Assembly: GCA_019454045.1 (NCBI GenBank)
Contig: SKCR01023429.1
Location: 1 to 64,000 of the forward strand
Reading direction: 5' to 3'
Length of the DNA stretch: 64,000 nt
Source of the DNA: Zanthoxylum bungeanum
Lineage: Eukaryota > Streptophyta > Magnoliopsida > Sapindales > Rutaceae
Shown: piece after piece, positions 1-12,242 of the stretch
Position numbering within the stretch: the stretch's first letter is position 1
How the letters are laid out: each line of letters opens with the position of its first letter
Position numbers and translations under genes: made by a program
The notes under the pieces: model-generated
Told to the model about the DNA's origin: nothing
The model's input: only the letters and a program-made list of their open reading frames with translations
Databases searched by the model: none

Positions 1-191
1 ATTCTTGAACCATCGGACTCATTTTCCGAGACGAACAACTTTTGTGTTGAGCACTTTTCCAAAGTTTAAGCAGAAGGGCATCGATTTAGCTGATTTCAGT
101 TCCGGCCTTATGGTAGGGACCAAAGTGCAATAATGCGAGGACCACATTGCAATTTTTGAAAATTATATTATAAAAGCCAAAATTTTCTTAT
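1..191 (+). mobile_element. Fragment of a Ty3/gypsy (Tekay-like) LTR
   Basis: The first ~65 bases are a close reverse-complement match to 14385-14450, part of the Tekay-like LTR further right. Both contain the stretch around CGAGACGAACAACTTT, seen there as AAAGTTGTTCGTCTCG. This copy therefore runs opposite to the one at 12243-14693 and continues off the left edge. The remaining ~125 bases (AGGGACCAAAGTGCAATAAT and onward) have no second copy here that I recognise, so the inner boundary at the next LTR is approximate. There is no coding potential. Family assignment is by similarity inside the window only. Confidence 0.45.
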
Positions 192-886
192 TGTTACAAT
201 CCCTTATGGTACACATAAGGGCCGCAATCCTATCTTGATACACACTTGATTAACTAGTGCATCGGTCCACACCCAACGAATATCTAGCGGTCAGACCATG
301 AAATGACTTTGACATATATGACATCAAAGTGTGCAGGATCACACATAAAATCAATGTTATCCTATAGTCAAAGGATCACATATGCTATTGGATTAGAGGA
401 GATTCCTATTGACAGTGGTGTGTACTTCTAACTATTAGGAATCACTTGTGAGTCAATCAATATTTGCTTTAACGAATACCCACATATCTATAGGAGCTTC
501 CTTTTCTCATGGTACATTGGGTTAAACCATTGGAACTCCTATTCCAATATAAGACATGTGATAGTCTTATAGGTTATAGGAATTCGACCGTATTCCAAAA
601 CCAATGACTAAAAATATTTATTTTAAGAATAGATTATAATAGTAATATTATCCCAATGTCAAACCACCTAGTGTCCAGTATTACTGCATAACTATTATAA
701 GGTCAATGTCATTCTCAGCAGACACACACACACACATACAGATATATATATATATATATATATCAATCTAATATGCATAATGACATTACCATTTAGTAAA
801 GGTTGAAATGAAAATATAGTTATTTTATTAATAAATAATAAAAGATAATGTACAATACATTATTCGGATTGGCGCTTCAAGCACCA
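192..886 (-). mobile_element. Ty1/copia 3' LTR, minus strand
   Basis: Read on the minus strand this begins TGGTGCTTGAAGCGCC, directly after a polypurine tract (GCAAGTGGGAG), and ends ...GATTGTAACA, giving TG...CA ends and ~695 bp. An internal block (CATCAAAGTGTGCAGGATC) is shared with the LTRs of copia elements A and B further right, so it belongs to the same broad LTR group. It is followed leftward by gypsy LTR sequence. The candidate TSD CTTAT at 187-191 cannot be tested because the other end of the element is missing. A CA/TA microsatellite lies inside at 721-763. Confidence 0.6.
721..763. repeat. CA/TA microsatellite
   Basis: A run of (CA)n is followed by (TA)n inside the copia LTR. It is simple sequence, likely length-variable, and has no gene association. 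Confidence 0.9.
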
Positions 887-898
887 ACTCCCACTTGC

Positions 899-1078
899 TT
901 AGTGCCAATCCAGATGGTACTGTAGTCCCAAATCCACCACATGTTTATCGAATAACTTATGAGGTAAGGCCTTAGTAGGCGGGTCTACTATGTTGTCTAT
1001 TCCTTGAATATTCAAGACCACCATGTCTTTTCGTTCAATAATCTCTCCAATCACGTGATATTTTCTTTCCACGTGTTT
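899..1078 (-). pseudogene. Ty1/copia RNase H C-terminal fragment
   Basis: Minus-strand translation from 1078 to 899 gives an open frame of ~59 residues ending in TAA. It includes KHVERKYHVIGEII and DPPTKALPHKLFDKH. This is the conserved tail of copia RNase H: the last basic/His motif, the D-P-x-T-K-A motif and the final stop just before the polypurine tract. The tract GCAAGTGGGAG (888-898 on the plus strand) and the 3' LTR follow at once, as expected. Everything upstream (rest of RNase H, RT, integrase, gag) is gone. The break at ~1078 coincides with the end of the Tekay-like LTR, so the fragment is a truncated remnant. The frame itself is clean, hinting at relative youth. Confidence 0.82.
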
Positions 1079-2287
1079 AACATCCTGCCTTAGCTAGGAT
1101 GTTACCGACAGGAGACAGGCTAATCCTGCCTCCATAAGCCTCTGACTCTAACAAAAATTCCGGCATGATGTATGCATAACATCATGCAACCTGGTTTATA
1201 GCCAGCACCCTGAGACAACCTGTTTATGCAAACTCAAAATATATGCAACCATCATCTTGGCCTCATGCCAGAACTCAATAAACGAAATGAAAATCACTTG
1301 GCCTCCGACCAGAACTCAAAATAATACGATAATATTACATAATCCTTTACAAATGCAATACAAGTACAAATACAAATGCAAGGGGTCGTGAGGACCCATA
1401 ACTTGACCATGACTCAATTACTATATTGTCTGCAATTGAGGGGATCCACTATCTTCAAAGTCTTCATTGATGTCCTGCTGGCTCAATATGACTGTTATTG
1501 ACCTGTAAAAGTAACAAAGTCTGGTGGTGTGAGTCATAAGACTCAGTAAGTAACCATGCATGCATTCAAAAAAATAAAATCTTCTAATATTAATTAAAAT
1601 CTTAACTTATATCATTGCTTTTTCATTGTTTACTTATGTTAGATCTGAAATTTTATAACTTCCTTAACTCACCATGTATTTATTCTTACCACTGTCTGAT
1701 CCATCATCTTATATTTAAGTTCTAAAAATAACACTTAGTAAGTCTTATTTTAATCATTTATCCGACATGTATAATTCAGAATTAATCATTCCATTCTATA
1801 ACATAACACTTACCATTCGTTCACACTCCACATCTTCGTCTTATAATCATTTATAAACTAATCATAGCACAAAAACACATTCAAACTTTTTACCTTCCTT
1901 TACCTGTTACCTATGAAAATCACACACCTCGTACTTACGCATTCCATCATACATGCAAAGCCATATATATGCTTCATATACTACTTGCCATGTGTCTGAA
2001 CTCATGCATCATAATCACATAACACATATATAGCATAATCAAAATTCATTAAGTAACATAATTCTCTTATTCATTTACATATGCTATAAATAATATATTC
2101 TCATGCAACAACTTGAACACGTATCTCAAACTATAAAAATCTTTCTATCTATGCTTGTCACAATCTGAATCTAAAACTAGAACTGAAAATTGAAATCGGG
2201 AAGTCATTTCTGAAAACTGAATTCCAAACTGAAAATGGAAAACGGTTCTAAAAACCAAATCTCTATAAACTTACTTGAAAACTAGTG
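1079..2287 (-). mobile_element. Tekay-like 3' LTR, left part (split by copia F1)
   Basis: The sequence is collinear with 15251-16375, the left part of the other LTR of the same element. Shared stretches include AACCTGTTTATGCAAACTC and CCATCATCTTGGCCTC. The match stops at 2287 where copia F1 begins and resumes at 12243. In the uninterrupted copy the corresponding join is at ~16366. On the minus strand this is the LTR 3' part. The left end (TTTAACATCCTGCC) corresponds to TGTAACATCCCGTC in the other LTR but carries ~30 extra bases, so the terminus is blurred. The many short plus-strand ORFs are not coding. Confidence 0.7.
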
Positions 2288-4373
2288 TGTTGGACAATTA
2301 TGACCCATAACGTCACTATTTGTACAGATTATAGTGTTGTTGTACAAATTAACTATGTGACAAAGGAAATTGCACTCTTATCATTTGTGATTCGATCACC
2401 TAGATATATAAAAGATAGAAGGTCCTTGTGATTTGTTCGTGGATTGAGAATGATATGAGACAGTATCAGTCCACGAAGGATAAATCATTAAATATCCCTA
2501 GTCAGACCATTGTCGAGATTGGACATCGATAAATGCGTAAAAGACTAGTATTACACTTGTGCGCGTTGTGAGGGCACAATGGCTTCTCATATATTTGGGT
2601 ATAGGATATTCTTGCAAGTGTAATAGGAGGTTGTGTTTTACCGATGGTATGGGAAACAGCTTCGCTCTGGATAGACCCCTCGGAATTCCATTGGTAGTAT
2701 GACTATGTGTCTATGGAAGTCCGAAATCAGGGTAGGTGTATTTGGTCTTAACCTGAGACTTGCACCGCTAATGCTTGCGACAATCAATATACTTTGGTTG
2801 CGGTCGTCCAGGACTTTAACAGGTTCTATGTACGCCAATGCTGGGTATATTGAGACTCGTAGTGTGTTGGGTGTGATGTCAAGACGGAAGTATCACTCCA
2901 GTCATAGTGGAGATGATGGTCACGTAGGATACATAACTTGTTCTCTTATATGCTATAGCTATCGGGATAAATTACAAGGTCATGTTTATCCGATTATATA
3001 GACTAGTTACCAGACATCTGATATGTGCTTCGTAAGGGGCAGACACAATTCCAGCCCCAGGCGTAGCACGTGATCATCCGATACTGGATCGACATACACG
3101 ATACTACATATACTACGCCTGATATAGATCCTTTATTCCTGTAAGGATATTTCTGGAGAATTGGGTAGGCATGGCGCTTTGCTAGAAGCCAATCTTGTCT
3201 TGTAAATCGGTAAAAACGTAGTACAAGGTACTTACGTGTTCGGATAGTCCGACGACCGAATTTACTGCCAACATATCCGGGGATCTCATGGGTAGCTTCC
3301 CGAAGATTCACCGATGACGTATGACTCGTACTCTAAATTAATCTGGGATTAATTAGAAGAGAGAAAATTAATCTGGGATTAATAACGGAGATATTTTATC
3401 TAGGATAAAATATCCATTAAAGACAAATAACGATTAATTTGGAATTAATCGATAAAATAATATATTCGATATATTAAACGAAATTGGATTTCGACATGGA
3501 ATTAAAATTAGATTTTAATTCAGGCGAACGAGTTAATTTAGAATTAATTCGTTAGTGACGTGAATAGTGATTTCGCTAGGCATAATCATTTAATTGCGTC
3601 GCAACAGAAAATTTTTTAATTTGGAATTAGCGAACCCAAGCACGGGATTGTTTACGAGCGCATTCGCATTTCGAATTTGAGTGCGACACGCAAGTCAAAT
3701 CAAGCGTCAAATCATTAGTCACATCAAGCGTCAAATCAAATGTCACTTTGAGTGATGTGACAAGTTGTCACTTGATTGAGTGATGTGAGTTGATGTGAAT
3801 AGTGATGGAAGTGGTTGGCAATTATGGCTTGACTTTTTGTATTTTCTAAATCACTTTATTTGATTTTTTGAAAATGCAATATTGTGTATTAGATATACAA
3901 AATGCTAAACAAATACATAACTTCCATCTCTCTCCATATACACACGTTTTTGGAGCCAAGAAACACATCTCTCTCTCTCCAAATTCTCCTCTCTCTCTCG
4001 GCATTCACTGCCATTTCTTCACTGGTTTCTGCTAGGCAGAAACCGTGAGCTAGGGAAGCAAGAGTGCTTGGTTTTTGTGGCAAAAATCAAGAGAGCTAGC
4101 ACTCCGAGAGACATGCGAAGGTGATAGGGAAGTCCACCCATGAGCCGGGAATCTTTTGACGAAGCTTGGAGCTTGACGAAGATGATCCAAAGCCGAAATC
4201 TTGGAGATGGAAAACAGAAACTGCCATGAGCTGTGACAGTGAGAACAAATCAGATTTGTTTCATCGTAGCGTCACTCAACCGATCGATTTAAGTATTCCG
4301 CAACTTCGTTGATTTGTATTCGCACTTATTCCATGCTTGTTTAATGATCTTGGGACCTTAGAAAACACCAACA
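2288..4373 (+). repeat. F1 5' LTR
   Basis: 2086 bp with TG...CA ends, paired with 10196-12242. Internal marks shared with related LTRs include a TATA-like GATATATAAAAG near 2404-2415, an AAGGTGATAGGGAA block near the 3' end, and two short hairpins. One hairpin is GGTTTCTG-loop-CAGAAACC at ~4024-4044. The other, at 4067-4091, has a TGG loop and is annotated separately. Plus- and minus-strand ORFs of ~100 codons (2699-3001 and 3003-3311) recur in other LTR copies, but frame-breaking indels separate the subfamilies, so I do not call them genes. Confidence 0.9.
4067..4091 (+). other. Conserved LTR hairpin with TGG loop
   Basis: CTTGGTTTTTG, loop TGG, then CAAAAATCAAG: an 11-bp stem with one G-U pair. 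Equivalent hairpins with different arms but the same loop occur at 26130-26150, 34094-34114 and 56721-56739. The 3' LTR copy at ~11950-11974 has lost the closing pair, with the loop region now a G run. Position near the LTR 3' end suggests a role in the RNA (R/U5), but this is inference. Confidence 0.5.
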
Positions 4374-4374
4374 A

Positions 4375-4385
4375 TGGTATCAGAG
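4375..4385 (+). other. F1 primer binding site (tRNA-Met type)
   Basis: TGGTATCAGAG lies 1 base after the 5' LTR and matches the common plant copia primer site complementary to the 3' end of initiator tRNA-Met. It supports the LTR boundary at 4373. Confidence 0.85.
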
Positions 4386-6718
4386 TAAGGTTGAGCATGA
4401 AATTGATTTAGGGCTTAAAATTTGGGTAAAATTAATTTTGAGCATGTATAATGAAATTGGATGAATTAGTATGCTTAAATGTGTTTTAATTGATGATTGA
4501 TTGGATCAATTTGATGAAATTGTGTTTGGAACAAATTTCCCCAAATTTCTTGTGTTGGCCGAATACATGAGTGCCCTAAATTCTTGGTAATTTTTATTTC
4601 GTTGATCATTGGATGACTTGAAACGATTGAGGATGTTGATTTAATGTCGATTGTGGAATTAATTAGATTGAAACCGAATCGGACATAAAATTACCTTCCA
4701 AAGCCGAGAGTTGTATAACATGTTTGGGTTTGATTTTTGATGAAATATGTTGGACATGTTTTGTTGTAATTGAGCATGATTGATTGTCTAAATTAATGTT
4801 TTAGAAATGTTAATTTCGGTGATTAATTATGTAATACACTTAATGTAATTAAATTGGGAATTTGGAATTTGGTAATTTAATTATATTGGGCCTTAAAATT
4901 AGATTTGGGCTTGTTATGTTGTTATTGGGCTTATTGGGCTTGGTTGTACTAAGTTAGGTTTAGGCCAAATGGATTGGATCCAATTGGGCCCAAAACCGCT
5001 TCCATAAAGCCCAAATGCGACTAATGGACCTTAATAATTTAATTAGGCCTAATGGGCCAAAATTGATTTCTAGGCTTATGGGGTAACTCCCGGATTGGAC
5101 TTTGGTTATTGGGTTCGACCCGAGTTGACCAAAAGTCCACGCCTTAAGAAATTAATTAAAAGCCCATTGGACTTTAATTAAATTGATGTTGGACGTTAAT
5201 CGAGCTTTGAGACCCGTAACGATTAAATTTGGAATTTAAGTCGTAAAAGTTCATTAATAAAGTGTAGTATTTAATTTGGAATTAAATAAGCGAATTAGAA
5301 TTAAATGCATATTGAATTGGATTTAATTATGTTGTTTAATTTAATTCGAGAATTCGTACTTTGAGTACTTATTCGCAAAACGAGTTTGACTCGAGCAAAA
5401 TCAAATCATTGTTTGAATATTGGATGGTCACTAATTATCAGATTAATTAATTTGATTAGATTGATTGATAGCATGCTTGTGTGAATATATAGTTTTGATG
5501 CATGAATAATGTATATCGGATGGATATTAGATGGGTGGGATAATTTTAGAAATTGTTGTAATAAATTTGATTTATTAATTGGACCTGCGTGTCCAGCCTT
5601 ATACCTCCTTATTCTTTTTATTCTCTTCTCACATATTCCCATTAATGTAAATGAGGTTTCTTTAGAAGTGTAGTGTAACGGGTAGAAGTAATACATGTGC
5701 TAGCCGGAGAGAGAAAGGGAGAGATTTGATCTAGGATCAATGTGTAAAGTATCCATCCGCATATCATTATTATTTTATTATACGCGCTTTATTATGTTTT
5801 TAGAATGCATGTTTAAGGGTGTATGATGATGAGACCTTAACAAAGATAATAAATTGGTTGCCAATTTGCACTCGAAAAACCCTCGCAAAATATTAAGCGT
5901 TTTTCCTTCCATTGAGTGATTCTTACTGAAGATCCGAGACTGGCATTGGGTTGTTGGCCAAAGTCAAGGCCTTTGTCCGTCGAGGATGTGTTTGAATCAC
6001 GAAGGCTTTGTTCCATATCAATGTCTTGTCCAAGTTGTGGTTTGTTGGCCAAAGTCAAGACCACTTCTTGTCCATCGACATTGATTACGAAGCTTTCCAT
6101 GGTCAATGGGTCGCGCTTAAATGGGATCACTAAGTTTGTTGTGCCAAAGCCAATGCTTAGTTGATTCCGAGGAAAATGTTAGGTAATACAATGGATGTAT
6201 TGGCATATATAAGATATATTTTTCGGACTTGGATGTCCCCCTACTGGATCTAGGAATTGGATTGGATCCAATCGATCTTAGAGATCTACCAAGTTAATTA
6301 TCATACAATTTGTTGGCCAAAGTCAAGATTATGTGATATTTAACAGGATCCTAGCCCACTAGGAAACACGGTTTCCCGAGTACTCGACAGAGGGTTAGAG
6401 GCTCGCCGAAAAATAGTGGGAGGCAAGAATTGAATTTGCAATATTCGTTTAATTACTTGCCATACGCGCTCAATCACAAATATCATTCGTCAAATAAATT
6501 AAATGTTAGTTGGACTAATATTTAAACGTTATTTTAATTAACAGTTAGACTGTATTCAAACTATTCATTTATAGTTGATTTTATAATTGGATTATAGTAA
6601 TCAATATAATTGATTTTAATCTATTAAATTATAGTTGATTAAATAGTTGGACTATTGTAATCATTATAATAAATAGTACCTAAATCGTTGATTAAATAGT
6701 TGGACTATTAGAATCAAG
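4386..6718 (+). other. F1 untranslated leader (no sense gene)
   Basis: About 2.3 kb between the primer site and the gag remnant, without a sense ORF. It is collinear with the F2 leader (26411-28441). It contains three copies of TTGTTGGCCAAAGTCAAG at ~5952, 6042 and 6310, each centred on the palindrome TTGGCCAA. The conserved landmark CTCGACAGAGGGTTAGAGGC near 6383 is also found in F2 near 28237. A minus-strand ORF (5837-6130) overlaps the first two motifs and is listed separately. Otherwise I see no coding sequence. Confidence 0.7.
5837..6130 (-). other. Antisense ORF in F1 leader, partly shared with F2
   Basis: A 97-codon minus-strand frame beginning MIPFKRDPLTMESFVINV. The F2 leader holds an antisense frame with a similar start (MESFVINVDGQEV) and shared GQD, DKG and FGQQ blocks (27810-27956). 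The two differ by an apparent 33-nt in-frame gap. F2 has a stop after ~48 codons, but similarity continues beyond it. No known domain is recognised and there is no Kozak or promoter evidence. The repeated TTTGGCCAACAA motif is read in two different frames within this ORF, which argues that DNA or RNA conservation, not protein, may be driving the similarity. Confidence 0.25.
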
Positions 6719-7390
6719 AAAAAATTGAAAGATTAACATTTAAAACATAATCCTAGGGAAAATGTATTTAAATGGCTTAATTTTCAAATTGGGAATAATA
6801 TTTCAGGATAGTCCTAAAATATAATAAGTTACATTATTTGATAAAATAACATATTATGCCTAAGCCCGGAGTTAAGCAAATAGTAGAGCATAATCTTTGG
6901 AAGATTAATGTGATGATAACTTTACTGCTTAATCCATTATACTTACCGCAGTAGACTCCTTAATTTCTTAATCAGAACTAAGCATTGGATCCTTAAAGTA
7001 TGATAATGAAATTGAAGGATCTTCTTATATCTATATTTAGATTTTAGAAGTACTAAATTGCAATAGTAAACTCTTGGAGAGTTAATGACTATTCTCAATG
7101 AGATAAAGTCAAAAGTTTGCAATTAGGCAAGTAGCGCAAGTCGCACCTTACTTCGATATTCTAGAAACCCGAAGCTTGGCCAAAGGCTACTGGAATGTGA
7201 AAAAGGGCAAAGGCAAAATCATTATAGTCTTCTGGGAAGATAAATGACATATCCCAAAATGTCTGCCTAAATTGTGGCAAATGGGATCGCGGAAGCGTGA
7301 CTGTCGTTTGGACAAAGCAGACATGAAGGAATTAATGACGGAGCAAGGCTCTAACTTCAAATATGTTTGTCAAGATTATGTTCACTGCTA
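6719..7390 (+). pseudogene. F1 gag remnant
   Basis: This aligns by eye with the F2 gag that starts at 28442. Shared fragments include the stretch corresponding to GGATAGTCCT (near 6809) and the nucleocapsid zinc knuckle at ~7264-7307. There the first two cysteines are kept (C-L-N-C) but a 1-nt deletion destroys the His/last Cys frame. The start codon equivalent is lost and the frame has many stops. About 650 bp survives compared with ~850 bp in F2, so parts are deleted. In an intact element it would form the cytoplasmic virus-like particle. Confidence 0.65.
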
Positions 7391-10179
7391 GTATTGAAAT
7401 TGGATTTTAAATACTTAGTGTGGTACATAAAACATATGTATTGATGTTCATAATCTGTTACGAACAGGATACTGACTTCAATTGAGATAAATCTGCGAAT
7501 TAGAAACGGGACGAAAGTCGATGTTTTAACTGTAGATACCTAAGTTTAGGAACTACCCTTAGGGTGTGTACCTAAATTTGGAAACTGTTATAATGTAACT
7601 AGTTTGACTAGAACATTATCTCTGTATCAGTGTTTAACCCGCTGCGGGTGAACCTTTATATTCTAGAACACTAAAGTGTTTTATTATATAAAGATGATAT
7701 TGAGATAAACACATTAGATGTGAATGACTTAATTTATATTTTGAATATAAATAAAATCTCAAACGTATAACATGACAAAGAATAGCTCAAACTGATTTGA
7801 TCAGATGAAACTTAAAAGTGGCATTGTTGTCAGGGACACAATCAAACAAGACTCGTATATCCACACTTTCGAAGAGTGGGTACTCGGACTGATTTGATTC
7901 CAATCAAATAAAGTCTACGAATCTAGTTTATTGGGCAAAGTGCCTAAAACACTATTTACTTGGTAAAAATGTAAATGCCACTGATCTGTTAGCCCTAGTT
8001 CATAGTGAAGCAAGTGGGTCCATGTCTAGCTCGGCTAGATGTGGATATGAATATTTCGTGACCTTTACGGATGTGGCATCGCGTTATGGTTATGTGTTTC
8101 TATTGAAACAAAAATCGAAAACTTTTACAGTTTCGACATGAAAATAGACAAACAGATCGGCTATAGTATTATACCGTCACGGTAAGACCGTAATGGAAAA
8201 TACTTAAGCAATAAGTTTCTAATATACTTGAAAGAGTAAAGTATTCTTTCAAAAATGACTCCTCCCTGGACACGTCATCCTGACGGTGTGTCCGAACCGA
8301 GTAACCGAATTTTATTGGACATGATAAGGTTAATCATGAGTCGCTCTGAGCTATAATTTCCTTCAACGGATAAGCAAAACAGTGCAGAACTTATTTAGAA
8401 TAAGGTTCCATAAAATTCTGTTTGACAGATTTCATATTAGACATGAACGGGAAAGAAACCGGGTTTCTCATTCCTATAAATTTGGGATGCTAGGCATACG
8501 TTTGGATGATACCAAACTAAAACCCAAATTGGATAAGTGCCAATTGTAGGTTATCCTAGGGATACCATAAATATAGTACTTATACAACTCACAACAGAAC
8601 AATTAGATTGTTGCTCACCATGTGGTTTTCCTAAGAGGAATACCGATATGCAGTGGTAAGTGGGAGGATAGTAAAACTCGATGAAAATCGGAGTAATACT
8701 ATTCAAGGCACCCATTCCTAATGGAACATATATAGTTCATCAAGGATGAAATTATACCATTAATCTTCGAATACACAAGAACCACGTATGTCGGAGAGAG
8801 TCAGAAAATAACCTGGGGTATGGGTTTCTGATCTCATCTCATAATGATGTCTATCTTATTGAGATATATCAATTGACTACGTATGAGGAAGTGATACAAG
8901 GTATCGACTCCCCATTATGGCAAAGTGCCATGAGTCCGAAATGGATTCCATGTATATCAACAAGTTTGGATACTAGTTGATGTACCGCAAGGCATTGTGC
9001 CTACTGATACTTTATAAGTCTTCAAGGAAGACATACATGGATGGCAACATACCAACGTGTAATGCTAGGCTTTTAGCGGAAAGGTATCGTTATCAACATT
9101 GTGTCGATTACGATTCAACCTTTTACCTGTTGCCATGGTAAATCCATTTGGATAATGCTTGCTAAAGCTGCGTATTTCATTTATGAAATATGTCAGCTGA
9201 ACTGGAAAATCGCTTTCCTGAAAAGTAAACCTTTAGGAGGATGTTTATAACATCCTGTCGGTTTTGTCGTACCATAACAAGCAAACAAGGTTTGCAGGTT
9301 ATTCGATCCATGTTTGGATTGAAGCAAGCATTGAGTTCTTGGAATTATCGTTTTGATGTAATCATAATGATTTATGATTTAATTCAAAACGAAAATGATT
9401 CTTGTGTATATAAGATGGTTAGTGGGAGCGCACTGACAGTGGCTGTCCTATAAATAACGATAATAATATATCATTTCTTGGAAATGATATTCCCATAAAT
9501 ACAATCGGCGAAAGCTTGGCTTTCATGAAAACTCTCCGAGAAATCGTACATTGAAAAATGTACGTGACCTGGTGTCTTATACGCTTTGAGCATATGGATT
9601 CACAAACAGGCCAATCCATGTGATAGTCACTGGATTGAAGTTAAGAACATCCGTTAGTATCTTAGAGAACTAAGGATGCTGTCTTAATCTATGGAGATGG
9701 AGAACTTGAAGTGACGAGGATCACTACTGCAAGTTTCCTAAACCGATAAAAATGACTATAAGTCGCAAACGGTACTATACAGTTTGAATAACGGAACAGT
9801 GAGCTGGAAATCTTCCAAGCAAGATACTGTTACCGAGTAAACAATAAATGTGGGTTATTGCTGCAGCTGAGGCGGCAATAGAAGACATTTGGGTCGATAA
9901 CAAATCTAATTATATTAGATATAATTCTGTTAGCGGTTGAGCTAGGCGTCAGCGTAGGCTAAACAATTAATGGTCTCATCAACGATCCAGATATATACTT
10001 CGATATTCATCTGATTCGTTCGGATCATACATTGTTGTTGTTCTAATTCTGTTAGCGATGTGATGATCGAATAAATTGTATCAGATGATAGTCATGCAAA
10101 TACGCTGATGAAACATTTTCTTAGCAATTTGAGCCAACCGTACATAGTTCGGGTGTCAGACACTCGAGTGACTGGCTAT
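7391..10179 (+). pseudogene. F1 pol remnant (protease, integrase, RT, RNase H)
   Basis: Recognised in order by comparison with F2: protease (~7395-7460, N-W-I-F then T-x-x-I-C), GAG-pre-integrase and zinc region (~7800-7960), integrase core (~7980-8350), RT (~9010-9460) and RNase H (~9640-10179). In the RT the segment FGLKQALSSWN...NENDSCVYK is readable at ~9310-9415, but the YVDD catalytic motif has decayed into stops (9449-9470). RNase H shows GAAC-TTGAAGTGAC-type matches to F2 and ends at the same place before the polypurine tract. There are many stops and indels. One frameshift, near 9961-9985, is shared with element E. Confidence 0.75.
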
Positions 10180-10180
10180 A

Positions 10181-10195
10181 GGCCAAGTGGGAGAT
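10181..10195 (+). other. F1 polypurine tract
   Basis: GGCCAAGTGGGAGAT abuts the 3' LTR start. It is identical to the tract in F2 and the reverse complement of that in E. It would prime plus-strand DNA synthesis. Confidence 0.85.
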
Positions 10196-12242
10196 TGTTG
10201 GACAATTATGACCCATAGCGTCACTATTTGTACAAATCATAATGTTGTTGTACAAATTAACTATGTGAAAAAGGAGATTGCACTCTTATCATTTGTGATT
10301 AGATCACCTAGATATATAAATGATAGGAGGTCCCTGTGATTTGTTCGTGGATTGAGAATGATATGAGACAGTATCAGTCCACGAAGGATAAATCATTAAA
10401 TATCCCTAGTCAGAGCATTGTCGAGATTGGACATCGATAAATGCGTAAAAGACTAGTATTACACTTGTGCGCGTTGTGAGGGCACAATGACATAGTTCTC
10501 ATATATTTTGGTATAGGATACTCATGCAAGTGTAATAGGAGGTTGTGTTTTACCGATGGTACGGGAAACAGCTTCGCTCTGGATAGACCCCTCGGAATTC
10601 CATTTGCAGTATGACTATGTGTCTATAGAAGTCTGAAATCAGGGTAGGTGTATTTGGTCTTAACCTGAGACTTGCACCGCTAATACTTGCGACAATCAAT
10701 ATACTTTGGTTGCGGTCGTCTAAGACTTTAACAGGTTCTGTGTATGCCAATGGTGGGTATATTGAGAATCGTAGTCTGTTGGGTGCGATGTCAAGACGGA
10801 ACTATCACTCCAGTCATAGTGGAGATGATGGTCACGTAGGATACGAAACTTGTTCTCTTATATGCTATAGCTATCGGGATAAAATGACAAGGTCATGTTT
10901 ATCCGATTATAGAGACTAGTTACCAGACATCCGATATGTGCTTCGTATGGGGCAGACACAATTCCAGCCCCAGGCCTAGCACGTGATCATCTGATACTGG
11001 ATCGACATACACGATACTGCCTGATATAGATCCTTTATTCCTGTAAGGATATTTCTGGAGAATTGGGTAGGCATGGCACTTTGCTAGAAGCCAACTTTGT
11101 CTTGTAAATCGGTACAAACGTAGTACGAGGAACTTACGTGTTCGGATAGTCCGACGACCGAATTTACTGCCAACATATCCGAGGATCTCATGGGTCGCTT
11201 CCTGAAGATTCACCGATGACGTATGACTCGCACTCTAAATTAATCTGGGATTAATTAGAAGAGAGAGAAAATTAATCTTAGATTAATATCAGAGATATTT
11301 TATCTGGGATCAAATATCCATTAAAGAGAGATAACGATTAATTTGGAATTAATCGATAAAATAATATATTTGATATATTAAACTAAATTGGATTTTGACG
11401 CGGAATTAAAATTAGATTTTAATTCGGGCGAACGAGTTAATTTAGAATTAATTCGTTAGCGATGTGAATAGTGATTTCGTTAGGCATAATCATTTAATTG
11501 CGTCGCAACGGAAAATTCGTTAATTTCAAATTAGCGAACCCGAGCCCGGGATTGTTTGCGAGCGCATTCGCATTTCGAATTCGAGTGCGGCACGCAAGTC
11601 AAATCAAGAGTCAAATCATTAGTCACATCAAGCGTCAAATCAAATGTCACTTTGAGGGATGTGACAAGTTGGCACTTGATTGAGTGATGTGAGTTGATGT
11701 GAATAGTGATGGAAGTGGTTGGTAATTATGGCTTGACTTTTTGTATTTTCTAAATCATTTTATTTGGTTTTTTGAAAATGGAATATTGTGTATTAGATAC
11801 ACAAAATGATAAACAAATACATAACTTCCATCTCTATCCATATACACATATTTTTGGAGCCAAGAAACACATCTCTCTCTCTCCAAATTCTCATTTCTCT
11901 CTCGGCATTCACTGCTAGGCAGAAACCGTGAGCTAGGGAAGCAAGAATGCTTGGTTTTTGGGGGAAAAATCAAGAGAGCTAGCACTCCGAAAGACATGCG
12001 AAGGTGAAAGGGAAGTCCACCCATGAGCCGGGAATCGTTTGATGAAGCATGGAGCTTGACGAAGATGATTCAAAGCCAAAATCTTGGAGATGGAAAACAG
12101 AAACTGCCGTGAGCTGAATCAGATTTTGTTCGTCGTATCGTCGCTCAACCGATCGATGTGAGTATTCCGCAACTTCGTTGATTTGTATTCGCACTTATTT
12201 CATGCTTGTTTAATGATATTGGGACCTTAGCAAACACCAACA
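10196..12242 (+). repeat. F1 3' LTR
   Basis: 2047 bp, paired with 2288-4373. By eye it differs by scattered substitutions plus small deletions: ~12 bp near 11018, ~21 bp near 11908 that removes the left arm of the GGTTTCTG hairpin, and ~15 bp near 12115. The divergence suggests an insertion that is not recent. Confidence 0.9.

Larger units (their letters stand above)
2288..12242 (+). mobile_element. Ty1/copia element F1, full length, decayed
   Basis: This is a complete LTR retrotransposon: 5' LTR 2288-4373, primer site, leader, gag-pol remains, polypurine tract and 3' LTR 10196-12242. The LTRs start TGTTGGACAATTATGACCC and end ...ACACCAACA. It is flanked by 5-bp TAGTG (2283-2287) and TGGTG (12243-12247), a target-site duplication with one mismatch. 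It interrupts a Tekay-like LTR whose uninterrupted twin is at 15251-18325. The internal order gag, protease, integrase, RT, RNase H is that of Ty1/copia. The coding region has many stops and frameshifts, so it cannot move by itself. A related solo LTR (54967-57021) and partial element (61012-64000) occur in the window. Confidence 0.9.

Noticed and set aside
3003..3311. Minus-strand ~100-codon ORF (MNLREATHEIPGY...), with copies at 10920-11213, 55742-55990 and 61987-62169
   Set aside because: It is confined to LTR sequence, opposite to the element's transcription, and has different C-termini in each copy due to indels. The F2 LTRs do not keep the frame. Similarity follows from LTR homology.
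5406..5696. 96-codon minus-strand ORF in the F1 leader (MYYFYPLHYTSKE...)
   Set aside because: AT-rich, no domain. The collinear F2 leader (~27305-27590) has indels that do not keep the frame.
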